DNA from: Planctomycetota bacterium
Lineage (GTDB): Bacteria > Planctomycetota > UBA1135 > UBA2386
Assembly (NCBI GenBank): GCA_003235605.1
Contig: QJVU01000215.1
Location: 1-6,571 of the forward strand
Direction of reading: 5' to 3'
Length of the DNA: 6,571 bases
Numbering within the stretch: the first letter of the stretch is position 1; the number at the start of each line of letters is the position of its first letter. The notes under the pieces are model-generated. The model saw only the letters and a list, made by a program, of their open reading frames with translations, did no database searches and was not told where the DNA came from. This document shows, in pieces, positions 1 to 5,464 of this stretch. Position numbers and translations under genes: made by a program.

Positions 1-392
1 GGCGCGAGCCCGGTTGCACCCGAACCGGGGAGCGTCATCCGCACTGCCACACCGCGGGAGCTCCCTTCCTCGCGTGCGTCCTCCAGGGTGAAGGTCCAGC
101 CGTCGTTCAGGAGGAACACGGTCATCGCGCCGCAGCGCGCGACGTACGCCGCGCTGTGTTTCCACTGTCCGAGATTCGGCTCGAACACGACCGGGCGGGT
201 GGATCGCCCCCCCGGGGTTTCCGGTCCGGGCCGCGGGGGCGAGCCCTTGGGGGCTGCACCGGCACCGTCGGAAGATCGCGAGACCGGCAGGAGCGCGACC
301 AGCAGTGCGGCGACCAGCACCCCGCTCGCCGTCGGGATGGATCGCTTCGGTTCGGGTGCACGGCGGGCGGGGATCGGTTTGTCGGTGCGCAT
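1..392 (-). CDS. Secreted protein N-terminus, SBBP/beta-propeller-associated (DUF7948-like) domain, partial
   Basis: The reading frame starts at an ATG at 392 and runs off the left edge with no stop, giving 130 codons. A short basic N-terminus (MRTDKPIPARRAPEPKRS) precedes a hydrophobic run, residues about 22-38 (SGVLVAALLVALLPVS), which looks like a signal peptide or anchor. A Pro/Gly-rich linker follows. From about residue 68 comes VVFEPNLGQWKHSAAYVAR, then a TVFLLNDGWTFTLED strand and a GVAVRMTLPGS strand. The pattern F-x-x-N-x-G-Q followed by FLL-x-x-x-G matches the N-terminal domain that precedes SBBP or other beta-propeller repeats in large exported proteins; I recognise this by memory of the family. 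The full protein is therefore probably much longer and extracytoplasmic, and its function is not known. No good Shine-Dalgarno site precedes the ATG. A very weak promoter-like pair (TTCCCG, 17 bases, TACCCT) lies upstream on the minus strand. Confidence 0.72.
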   Translation of the reverse strand, partial: MRTDKPIPARRAPEPKRSIPTASGVLVAALLVALLPVSRSSDGAGAAPKGSPPRPGPETPGGRSTRPVVFEPNLGQWKHSAAYVARCGAMTVFLLNDGWTFTLEDAREEGSSRGVAVRMTLPGSGATGLA

Positions 393-554
393 TGGTAGCG
401 AAGGTGGTCGAGTCGCGACGAAGCACCCGACAGGGTAGACGAATCCGGCTCGAGCGGGAAGCGGGTGGGCATCGCAGGGGATCTCGTCGACGCCAGGCGC
501 CGATCCGAAGCGCTGGCGCGATGGACCGGTCGGCTTCCGGGCAGGGAGTTGCAC
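393..554. other. Intergenic remnant between transposase fragment and secreted-protein gene
   Basis: I see no convincing coding frame here. The stretch lies between the last recognisable transposase sequence and the ATG at 392, so it should hold the promoter of the minus-strand secreted protein, and it may include unrecognisable debris of the insertion element. Open frames crossing it on either strand do not match any family I know. Confidence 0.4.
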
Positions 555-898
555 AGCCCTGGCGCACGTAGCACGTCGTGCGTGGCTCGCGGCCGGGTGC
601 CGGAGGGATCCCGTGGTCCTTCAGTGTCTTTTGCGATCGTGGACCGGGCTACCCGATGGCTGAGCTTCTTCAGCTCGCCCTGGATAATCCGGCAGTATCC
701 CCAGCTCGAGTTGTCGGTCGCCATGCGCACGATGAGCTTGCGGATCGCCTTCATGATCCCGGGGCGGCCGACTCTCTTGCGCAGAGAGGTCCACTTGGCT
801 GCGATCAGCTGGCAGTGCCAGCGCAGGATCGTGTCGGGCGTAGCGATGGTCGCGAATCGTGCCAAGACCCGCCGGCCCAGGAGCCTCAGCAGCGCACC
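555..898 (-). pseudogene. Decayed IS3-like integrase-core transposase fragment
   Basis: Minus-strand translation from about 898 reads LLGRRVLARFATIATPDTIL, then RWHCQLIAAKW, RKRVGRPGIMKAIRKLIVRM and SSWGYCRIIQGELKKLSHRV. This is the helix-turn-helix region just before the DDE (rve) catalytic core of IS3-like integrase-type transposases, whose usual form is TPDTLLRWHR.LIARKW, then GRP, then GYRRIQGEL. After STIAK (about 629) the frame breaks. Omitting the G at 628 restores TLKDHGIPPAP, the usual continuation, so a one-base insertion (or two-base loss) is present. Homology fades near 555, before the catalytic DDE residues. The N-terminal segment is also missing, because the similarity begins at the stop codon of the polyketide synthase. 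The fragment is therefore truncated at both ends, frameshifted and non-functional. No terminal inverted repeats or target duplication could be identified. Confidence 0.75.
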
Positions 899-1980
899 AA
901 GACGTGGGCGGCGCTGAAACCGGGTCCGAGCGCCGTCAGCAGCGCCAGCTCCCCGGGATGATAGCGCGCCTCCGCGAGGAAGCGCTCGAGCACCATCATC
1001 ACCGTCACCGCCGAGCAATTGCCATGATCCCGGAGCACCTCCTGCGAGAGGCGCAGCCTGTCCGAAGTCAGCCCCAGGGCATCCTGGTAGGCGCTCAGGA
1101 CCTTCGCGCCGCCAGGATGGATCAACAGGTGCGCCACGTCCTCGAGGCCCAGCCCGTGCCTGTCAAGGAACGTCGACAGGCAGCCGCGCATCTCGTCGCG
1201 CACGATCTTCGGAATCCGCCGCGAGAACACCACCTGCATGCCGTGGTTGTGGAAGTTCCAGCCCATGACGTTGAGGGAGTCTGGCCACAGCCAGGTGCCG
1301 GTGGCGATCACCTCGAGACCCGGCATCTCCGTGGTACCGCTAACCAGCACCGTGGCGCTGACGCCATCCCCAAACAGCGCCATGGCGACGAAGTTGGCCC
1401 TTGACAGGTCATGCTGCTGGAAGGTTGTGCTGCACAACTCGACGTTCACCAGCAGCAGCGTCCTGCCGGGGTCGCCGCGCAGCAGCTGCGTTGCATGGAG
1501 CAGGCCGAAGGTGCCGCCTGCGCAGCCGAGGCCGAAGACCGGAGTACGCATGGTCGCGGCGCCAAAGCCCATGGCCCCGAGCAGCCGCGCATCCACCGTC
1601 GGCGTCGCCAGGCCGGTGCTGGAAATGAAGAGTAGATGATCGATGTCCGCCGGCGACAGGTCCCAGCGCATCAGAACCTTCTCGATCGCCGCGCGGGAGA
1701 GCGCCAGGGCCGACTCGACGTAGAGGTCGTTGCGGGTGGCCAGGTCTCGCTCTTGCCGATACCAGTCGATGGGCATGCAGATCTGTCGCTTCTCGATGCC
1801 AGCGTGGTCGAACACGCACAGCAACCGCTCGAGATCCTCGAGCTGGTCGAAGTGCTCCGCTGCAAACGCCTTGGCCTGCTTCTGGAGCAGCCGGTGGGGC
1901 GGCAGCGTGGTCGTCACCCCCACGATCTTGACCGGTGCGACGGTGCCGGCCCTGGTCGTAGGTGCAGGTGAGCTCGGCAT
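886..1980 (-). CDS. Type III polyketide synthase (chalcone/stilbene synthase superfamily)
   Basis: This 364-residue homodimer-type ketosynthase condenses a CoA-linked starter with malonyl-CoA units to make pyrones, phloroglucinols or (alkyl)resorcinols; the product cannot be read from sequence. Numbering from the ATG at 1980, the full catalytic triad is present: Cys153 in FGLGCAGG, His288 in LIHPGGAKVL and Asn321 in DHGNCSAVTVMMVLE. The gatekeeper Phe203 lies in ALFGDG and the C-terminal GPG loop is at 352-354 (ALGPGFS). The protein ends naturally (AHVLVRC) at a TGA at 886-888, exactly where the transposase remnant begins. The frame is open upstream to a TTG at 2091. I prefer the ATG at 1980 because family similarity begins at VKIVGVTTTLPPHR about 16 residues later, and the extra 37 residues look non-homologous and cross two inverted repeats. 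The Shine-Dalgarno is weak for either start. The gene lies downstream of, and in the same direction as, the Rieske gene. Confidence 0.93.
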   Translation of the reverse strand: MPSSPAPTTRAGTVAPVKIVGVTTTLPPHRLLQKQAKAFAAEHFDQLEDLERLLCVFDHAGIEKRQICMPIDWYRQERDLATRNDLYVESALALSRAAIEKVLMRWDLSPADIDHLLFISSTGLATPTVDARLLGAMGFGAATMRTPVFGLGCAGGTFGLLHATQLLRGDPGRTLLLVNVELCSTTFQQHDLSRANFVAMALFGDGVSATVLVSGTTEMPGLEVIATGTWLWPDSLNVMGWNFHNHGMQVVFSRRIPKIVRDEMRGCLSTFLDRHGLGLEDVAHLLIHPGGAKVLSAYQDALGLTSDRLRLSQEVLRDHGNCSAVTVMMVLERFLAEARYHPGELALLTALGPGFSAAHVLVRC

Positions 1981-1995
1981 GGGAACAGACGTTAC

Positions 1996-2012
1996 CCGAG
2001 CGTGGTGCTCGG
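1996..2012 (-). promoter_or_regulatory. Inverted repeat 15 bases upstream of the polyketide synthase start
   Basis: CCGAGC, a 5-base spacer (GTGGT) and GCTCGG form a perfect 6-bp inverted repeat just upstream of the ATG at 1980. It could be an operator for a dimeric regulator, or an mRNA hairpin that affects translation start. It would fall inside the coding sequence if the TTG at 2091 were the real start, which is one argument for the shorter gene. Six-bp repeats also arise by chance in GC-rich DNA. Confidence 0.35.
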
Positions 2013-2041
2013 CGAACAGGGCTCCTGGCGCCAACCGGTTA

Positions 2042-2062
2042 TCCCGGGTCGTTTTCCCGGGA
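2042..2062. promoter_or_regulatory. Perfect 7-bp inverted repeat in the Rieske-polyketide synthase gap
   Basis: TCCCGGG and CCCGGGA flank a 7-base spacer (TCGTTTT on the plus strand). The repeat lies 47 bases after the Rieske stop and 61 bases before the polyketide synthase ATG. On the minus-strand transcript it could form a stem with an AAAACGA loop. No U-tract follows on that strand, so a classical terminator is unlikely. A regulator-binding site or an mRNA-processing hairpin between the two genes fits better. Confidence 0.4.
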
Positions 2063-2108
2063 GAAGCCAACGCCCACCCTGCTTCTGCCAAGCCTCTCTA
2101 GCCTTGGC

Positions 2109-2603
2109 CTAAACGTCGACGATGATCCTGGTGGTCTCGAGCCGCACGCTGTAGTGCCTGAGCGGGCGCCTGGCGGGGCCCTTCAGGTTCCTGCCTTCCA
2201 GATCGAACTCCGACCCGTGGCAGGGGCAGATGATGCGGTGGGAGTCGACGCCGTAGTCGACGTCACAACCCAGGTGCGTGCAGGTGGAACTGAGGGCAAA
2301 GTAGCGGCCCGCAGCGCGCACCAGCAGGACCTTCTTCTCGGTGTCCTTGTTTTGCAGGAGGACTGCGTTGTTGGGACCAGCTAGCTCATCGAACCGGGTC
2401 ACCGGGATGGTCAGCGTCCCTCCGACCGGCACCAGGACAAGATCCGGCTTCCGCTTGGTCGCAAACAGCGCGCAACCGCAGGTTGAGACCGCAACAACCC
2501 CGAGACCCAGGCCTCCGACCAGGAACAGCCTTCGCGTCGGCCGTTGGCTCTGTGACTCGTCGTCAGCAAGAGGGTGGTGAGGAGTGTCGGCGTGTTTGTG
2601 CAC
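2109..2603 (-). CDS. Tat-exported Rieske [2Fe-2S] protein
   Basis: This is a 164-residue electron-transfer protein with a high-potential Rieske centre. Cluster ligands are Cys108 and His110 (CTHLGC) plus Cys126 and His129 (CPCHGSEFD). Cys113 and Cys128 are placed to form the disulfide typical of bc1/b6f-type Rieske proteins. The N-terminus has a Tat-like TRRLFLVGG motif (23-31) followed by a hydrophobic segment to about 47, so the protein is probably exported folded and either anchored in the membrane or released. The STCGC stretch does not fit a good lipobox. The start is a GTG at 2603. An in-frame TGA lies 16 codons upstream with no other start between, so the choice is forced, although no clear Shine-Dalgarno is seen. 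No cytochrome b or c1 gene is nearby, so this looks like a stand-alone Rieske protein. Whether it works with the downstream polyketide synthase is inference. Confidence 0.9.
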   Translation of the reverse strand: MHKHADTPHHPLADDESQSQRPTRRLFLVGGLGLGVVAVSTCGCALFATKRKPDLVLVPVGGTLTIPVTRFDELAGPNNAVLLQNKDTEKKVLLVRAAGRYFALSSTCTHLGCDVDYGVDSHRIICPCHGSEFDLEGRNLKGPARRPLRHYSVRLETTRIIVDV

Positions 2604-2759
2604 GGTGATCGGTCGCTCGGTCCGCGTGCCCCGCCCGAGGGGGGAGCATCATAGCGGGCCCCAGTCTGCGACGCCGGCGGATTCGTCGGGAGATCTTCCC
2701 TCGTCCACCCGGGCTGCAGAAGGTTGGGCTCATCCAGGGGTCTGGCGTAGGTTTGCACG
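2604..2759. promoter_or_regulatory. Divergent promoter region between Rieske and MFS transporter genes
   Basis: This 156-base intergenic region must hold the starts of transcription for the minus-strand Rieske gene and the plus-strand transporter. On the minus strand a TATGAT hexamer (2648-2653) is a reasonable -10 box for the Rieske gene, 44 bases before its GTG, but no good -35 sits 17 bases upstream of it. No clear promoter was found for the transporter. Confidence 0.4.
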
Positions 2760-4013
2760 ATGCGCGAAAACGACCCGAAGGAACAAGAGAACGCGGCCAT
2801 GGCCGCGAAGCCAGGTTGGGTGGCTCCCTGGCTGACCCGCAACGTCATCCTTCTGGGAGTGGTGAGTCTCCTCACCGACACGGCCAGCGAGATGATCGTG
2901 CCGCTGCTCCCGCTGTTCCTGACGAGCACGCTCGGGGCGGGGGCACTGGCGTTGGGCTGGATCGAGGGGCTGGCTGACGCGACGGCCAGCCTGCTGAAGC
3001 TCCTGTCCGGACGCTGGGCCGATCGCCTGGGCCGGAACCGCCCCCTCGTGCTCGCCGGCTACACCATCTCCTCCTGTGTGCGGCCCTTCGTGGCTGCGGC
3101 GACAGCCGCCTGGCACGTGCTGGCCCTGCGCATGGCGGACCGGACAGGCAAGGGGCTGCGGACCAGCCCGCGCGACGCGCTGATCGCAGTGTCGGTCGCG
3201 GCGCGAAAACGCGGCTTGGCTTTCGGCTTCCACCGTGCGATGGACCATGCGGGGGCCGTGCTCGGCCCCCTCGTTGCCGCCGGCTTCCTGGCCTGCGTTT
3301 CCCAGGATCTGAGGCTGCTCTTCTGGCTGACGGCCATCCCGAGCGCCGCGGCAGTTCTGGTCGTATGGCTTGGTGTCAGGGAGACGGCCCCCGAGCAGGG
3401 AAGCGAGGAGAGGACAGAGAATCCCGGCCTCGCCGAAGTCTCTCCCGACCAGGGCGACCACGGACTCCTGCGCTTCCTCGTGCCCCTCGGCCTGTTCACG
3501 CTCGGCAACGCCAGCGACGTCTTTCTTCTGCTCAAGGCCGGTGGCACCCGTGCACCGCTCGCTACGTTGCCTCTCCTGTGGATGGGCCTGCACATCGTCA
3601 AGGCGGCGGCGTCTGTGCCCGGCGGAAGCCTCGCCGACCGTATCGGGCGGCGTCGGGTCATTGCCGCCGGCTGGGTGTCTTATGCGGCCGTCTATGCCGG
3701 CTTCGCCTTCGCCGAGAGTCCGCTGGCGATCGCCGGCCTGTTCCTGGCCTACGGCGTCTACCACGGGCTGACAGAGGCGGCCGAGAAGGCGCTGGTCTCA
3801 GAGCTCTCGCCGCCGCGGCGGCGGGGGGCCGCGTTCGGCTGGTACCACTTCACGCTTGGTATCCTGACCCTCGCGGCCAGCGTACTGTGTGGATTGATCT
3901 GGGAACTGGCCGGAAGCCGGGCCGCCTTCCTGACGAGCGCCGTGTTGGCCGTCGTGGCAGTCGCGGCGCTCGCGATCCTCCGGCCGGTGTCGAAGGCGAA
4001 CGTCACGGTCTGA
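2760..4013 (+). CDS. Major facilitator superfamily transporter
   Basis: This 417-residue inner-membrane protein has about 12 hydrophobic segments, the usual MFS size. The first half carries VSLLTDTASEMIVPLLPLF (35-53) with acidic residues in TM1, and the loop 2-3 motif A GRWADRLGRNRPL (84-96). It also has DRTGKGLRTSPRDALI (127-142) and FGFHRAMDHAGAVLGPL (156-171). The second half repeats motif A as GGSLADRIGRRRV (288-300) and has a charged HGLTEAAEKALVSEL helix (335-349). This combination marks a widespread bacterial MFS subfamily, usually annotated only as MFS transporter, with unknown substrate. The central loop (about 208-235) is hydrophilic and acidic. The first ATG is at 2760, after a weak TAGG about 8 bases upstream; an ATG at 2799 is an alternative that would spare all membrane segments. 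The gene is divergent from the Rieske-polyketide synthase pair, so export of a polyketide product is possible but unproven. Confidence 0.9.
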   Translation: MRENDPKEQENAAMAAKPGWVAPWLTRNVILLGVVSLLTDTASEMIVPLLPLFLTSTLGAGALALGWIEGLADATASLLKLLSGRWADRLGRNRPLVLAGYTISSCVRPFVAAATAAWHVLALRMADRTGKGLRTSPRDALIAVSVAARKRGLAFGFHRAMDHAGAVLGPLVAAGFLACVSQDLRLLFWLTAIPSAAAVLVVWLGVRETAPEQGSEERTENPGLAEVSPDQGDHGLLRFLVPLGLFTLGNASDVFLLLKAGGTRAPLATLPLLWMGLHIVKAAASVPGGSLADRIGRRRVIAAGWVSYAAVYAGFAFAESPLAIAGLFLAYGVYHGLTEAAEKALVSELSPPRRRGAAFGWYHFTLGILTLAASVLCGLIWELAGSRAAFLTSAVLAVVAVAALAILRPVSKANVTV

Positions 4014-4031
4014 CGCTGTCCGTCGAAATCT

Positions 4032-4454
4032 TCCCGGTTGCCGGAGCGTCCAGAGGGCGTACAGGGCTGCCGAGCCGTTCGTGTCGGTCATCTTCGGGAA
4101 AGCCTCGAGGATCGTTGGCACGGCGGCACCGGCCTCGCCTCCCATGCGCTGCAGGATCCTCAAGAGGGCGTTGGTCAGCACCTCCTGCTGTTCGTCGTCC
4201 CTGGCCTTCGGGATGGCTGCTGTCAGCGCCTTCGAGAGGAGCGGGACTGCCCGCCTGCCAAGGGAGAGCAACTCCGCCGCGCATGCCTTCCGGTCGGCTT
4301 CGTCACCTTCGGTCAGACCTCCAACCAGCACCTCCACCCACTTCGGATCAACCTTGCCGGCCCTGTCCACCTTCTGGCCCGCCGGCCGCGCAGTCTGCGC
4401 AGTTGCCGGCCAAGCGGCGCCAGCAAGCACGGCTGTAACACCCGATGGCTCCAC
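4032..4454 (-). pseudogene. Remnant of an exported HEAT-repeat protein
   Basis: A minus-strand frame encodes a signal-peptide-like GVTAVLAGAAWPATAQ segment with an A-x-A cleavage site, then helical repeats: VDPKWVEVLVGGLTEGD, DRKACAAELLSLGRRAVPLL, QEVLTNALLRILQRMG and GAAVPTILEAFPKM. The pattern of paired helices with xLGxxAVPxL resembles HEAT/PBS-lyase-like repeats. The end at about 4032 (LWTLRQPGRF) is abrupt. The frame stays open antisense to the last 216 bases of the MFS gene, down to 3798, which is not plausible as native sequence, so the 3' part has probably been lost. The start is also doubtful. The ATG at 4535 gives a non-signal N-terminus and sits inside the divergent antitoxin promoter. 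A GTG at 4454 gives only a short, weakly basic leader. I regard it as truncated, and possibly frameshifted in the leader. The function is unknown. Confidence 0.5.
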
Positions 4455-4515
4455 GGGTTCTGCTGAGTAAAGAAGCTCCTCGAGGCTCCCGCGACCACTT
4501 CCAGTTGAGGCTATG

Positions 4516-4531
4516 CGAGGTATCATCCTCG
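4516..4531 (+). promoter_or_regulatory. Candidate operator and -10 box of the toxin-antitoxin operon
   Basis: CGAGG (4516-4520) and CCTCG (4527-4531) are perfect inverted arms around TATCAT (4521-4526), which fits a -10 hexamer. The antitoxin ATG at 4534 begins 7 bases after this box, the spacing expected for a leaderless transcript. Type II antitoxins commonly repress their own promoter by binding such repeats, so an operator wrapped around the -10 box is plausible. No strong -35 is seen 17 bases upstream. Confidence 0.45.
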
Positions 4532-4533
4532 GC

Positions 4534-4761
4534 ATGAGCGGAGTTCGCGCCAGAGTGCAAAACGGTAGGCTCGTCGTGGATGAGCCGACGACCCTGCCCG
4601 AGGGAACGGTTCTTGACCTGGTGTGCGACGACGAAGGGGATGACCTCGACGATGACGAACGTCGAGCCCGCGACGCTGCGATTCTGGCCGGCTGGAAGCA
4701 GGCTCAGAGCGGTTCGGGTCGTCCCGCAAAGGACGTGCTCGACGACCTGCAGCGCCGGTGA
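4534..4761 (+). CDS. ParD-like type II antitoxin
   Basis: This 75-residue acidic protein overlaps the toxin start by one base (TGATGG), the usual antitoxin-then-toxin order. The N-terminal part (VRARVQNGRLVVDEPTTLPE, then GTVLDLV, residues about 4-30) is a beta-rich segment like the AbrB/AF2212-type antitoxin start. An acidic linker (DDEGDDLDDDERR) follows. The C-terminal helix (AAILAGWKQAQSGSGRPAKD, then VLDDLQRR) resembles the toxin-binding tail of ParD-like antitoxins, with the typical xxGxxxPAxDVLxxLxxR ending. The protein should neutralise the adjacent ParE-type toxin and may repress the operon. I chose the ATG at 4534 because family similarity starts there and it sits 7 bases after a -10-like box. 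An in-frame ATG at 4513 would add seven residues and put the GAGG at 4507-4510 only two bases before the start. Confidence 0.8.
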   Translation: MSGVRARVQNGRLVVDEPTTLPEGTVLDLVCDDEGDDLDDDERRARDAAILAGWKQAQSGSGRPAKDVLDDLQRR

Positions 4762-5073
4762 TGGAAGTCATCGTCGTTCCGGGAGCCGAGGCGCAGATCC
4801 GGACGATCGACGACTGGTGGCGGGAGAACCGCACCGCGGCTCCGGAGCTGTTCGTCCAGGAGTTGGCCGCCGCCGTCGCCTTGATCCAGTCGTCGCCGCA
4901 AATCGGCCGACAGCGCCCGACATCCGGGCCTCCCTGGCCTGCGTCGAGTATTGCTTCGAGCCACACGCTACCATCTCTACTACGTGCCTGATGACAGCGG
5001 CGACCGGCTGTTCGTGCTCGCGGTTTGGAGCGCCGTTCGCGGCAGGCTCCCTCGTCTGCAGCCGCCGGAGTGA
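4761..5073 (+). pseudogene. RelE/ParE-family toxin, frameshifted
   Basis: The first frame reads MEVIVVPGAEAQIRTIDDWW, then RENRTAAPELFVQELAAAV and QSSPQIGRQ, the start strand and helical hairpin of a RelE/ParE toxin. It then becomes nonsense (TSGPPWPASS) and stops at 4991. One base over, the second half is intact: RHPGLPGLRRVLLRATRYHL, YYVPDDSGDRLFVLAVWSAV and RGRLPRLQPPE, ending at a TGA at 5071-5073. Together they make a full-length toxin of about 104 residues. Compared with the family spacing (IGRRYRHP), one base too many lies at about 4913-4920, within CGCCCGA; a C-run slip is the simplest cause. ParE toxins poison DNA gyrase and RelE relatives cleave mRNA; this one looks closer to ParE because of its length and WxxxRGR end. 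Either the gene is inactivated or the base is a sequencing error. A GTG at 4758 is an alternative start. Confidence 0.82.
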
Positions 5074-5074
5074 C

Positions 5075-5092
5075 CCCCCGTTGGGACGGGGG
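5075..5092 (+). terminator. GC-rich hairpin immediately after the toxin
   Basis: CCCCCGT, a TGGG loop and ACGGGGG form a perfect 7-bp stem beginning two bases after the toxin stop codon. The placement suits a transcription terminator of the toxin-antitoxin operon, but no T-run follows, so it would have to work without a U-tract, or act only as an mRNA-stabilising 3' hairpin. Confidence 0.45.
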
Positions 5093-5211
5093 ACGACGCC
5101 GGCGTGTTATCGCTGGGCCCGGAAGGACCGGTCGGAACTCTCTTCGTAACCCCATCCGTTATGACCAGCGTTCGGCCCCCGCTACCAGTGCTGAGATGAT
5201 CAGCTGACATG
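5093..5211. other. Intergenic stretch without recognised gene
   Basis: No coding frame is recognised here. There is a palindrome ACGCCGGCGT near 5096-5105. Two direct copies of ATGATC occur at 5196-5201 and 5209-5214, and the second overlaps the next hairpin; the GATCA and TGATC parts also make a 5-bp inverted repeat. I cannot assign a function. Confidence 0.4.
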
Positions 5212-5242
5212 ATCGCCCCTGGGCTAACAGCCTGGGGGCGAT
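5212..5242. repeat. Strong 13-bp stem-loop
   Basis: ATCGCCCCTGGGC (5212-5224), loop TAACA and GCCTGGGGGCGAT (5230-5242) pair along all 13 positions as RNA, with two adjacent G-U wobbles and otherwise Watson-Crick pairs. Neither side has a T-run, so a simple intrinsic terminator is not assured in either direction. It is immediately followed by G and then GTGTG, the 5' consensus of a group II intron. Confidence 0.5.
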
Positions 5243-5243
5243 G

Positions 5244-5464
5244 GTGTGTACGGGGTGGGTGTAAGGGGGGGAGTCACGGGAAGATGTCGCGGTGGTCCGT
5301 GAGACGATGCTCTCGTCGTACTCTACGCTGGCCGGGACGTGCCGGGAGATCACGCCGACTTGGCGCCGAGATGCTCTCAAGCTCTCAGAGCGATTGGCGG
5401 GCTATGAGCCCGAGAGTACGAAAGAGGGGGGCGGTCGGAACGCTGGTCGTAACAGCCCACATGT
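5244..5464 (+). other. Structured non-coding segment, possible 5' fragment of a group II intron
   Basis: No protein family was recognised. Several inverted repeats occur in order: TCACGG (5274-5279) with CCGTGA (5297-5302), GACGA (5303-5307) with TCGTC (5313-5317), CGGGCT (5398-5403) with AGCCCG (5407-5412), and CTCTC (5374-5378) with GAGAG (5412-5416). The segment opens GTGTGTACGGGGTGGGTG, which resembles the GUGYG start of bacterial group II introns, and it follows a strong stem-loop, a setting favoured by class C introns. No reverse transcriptase and no domain V are present, so at most it is a truncated 5' part. A 58-codon open frame (GTG at 5292 to TAA at 5468) also covers it and would give a charged peptide. 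I cannot decide between RNA and small protein. Confidence 0.22.

Noticed and set aside
122..1018. Long minus-strand open frame of 298 codons
   Set aside because: It is a composite. Its start is antisense-shifted over the polyketide synthase end, only the middle (about 629-898) is transposase-like, and its last third is the wrong frame of the secreted-protein gene.
1981..2091. Longer polyketide synthase start at TTG 2091
   Set aside because: It adds 37 residues without family similarity, lacks a properly spaced ribosome site and would place two inverted repeats inside the coding sequence.
2730..3764. 344-codon minus-strand open frame opposite the MFS transporter
   Set aside because: The product is low in hydrophobic order and rich in Arg, Gln and Gly, as expected for antisense of a GC-rich gene; the transporter frame has clear family motifs.
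3365..4438. 357-codon plus-strand open frame overlapping the transporter end
   Set aside because: The translation is Arg/Pro/Gly-rich without motifs, and it overlaps both the transporter and the HEAT remnant in other frames.
4523..5155. 210-codon minus-strand open frame across the toxin-antitoxin genes
   Set aside because: It is antisense to two recognised genes and its translation resembles no family.
5212..5242. Stem-loop as a standard intrinsic terminator
   Set aside because: No T-run follows on either strand, so I list it as a stem-loop without assigning terminator function.
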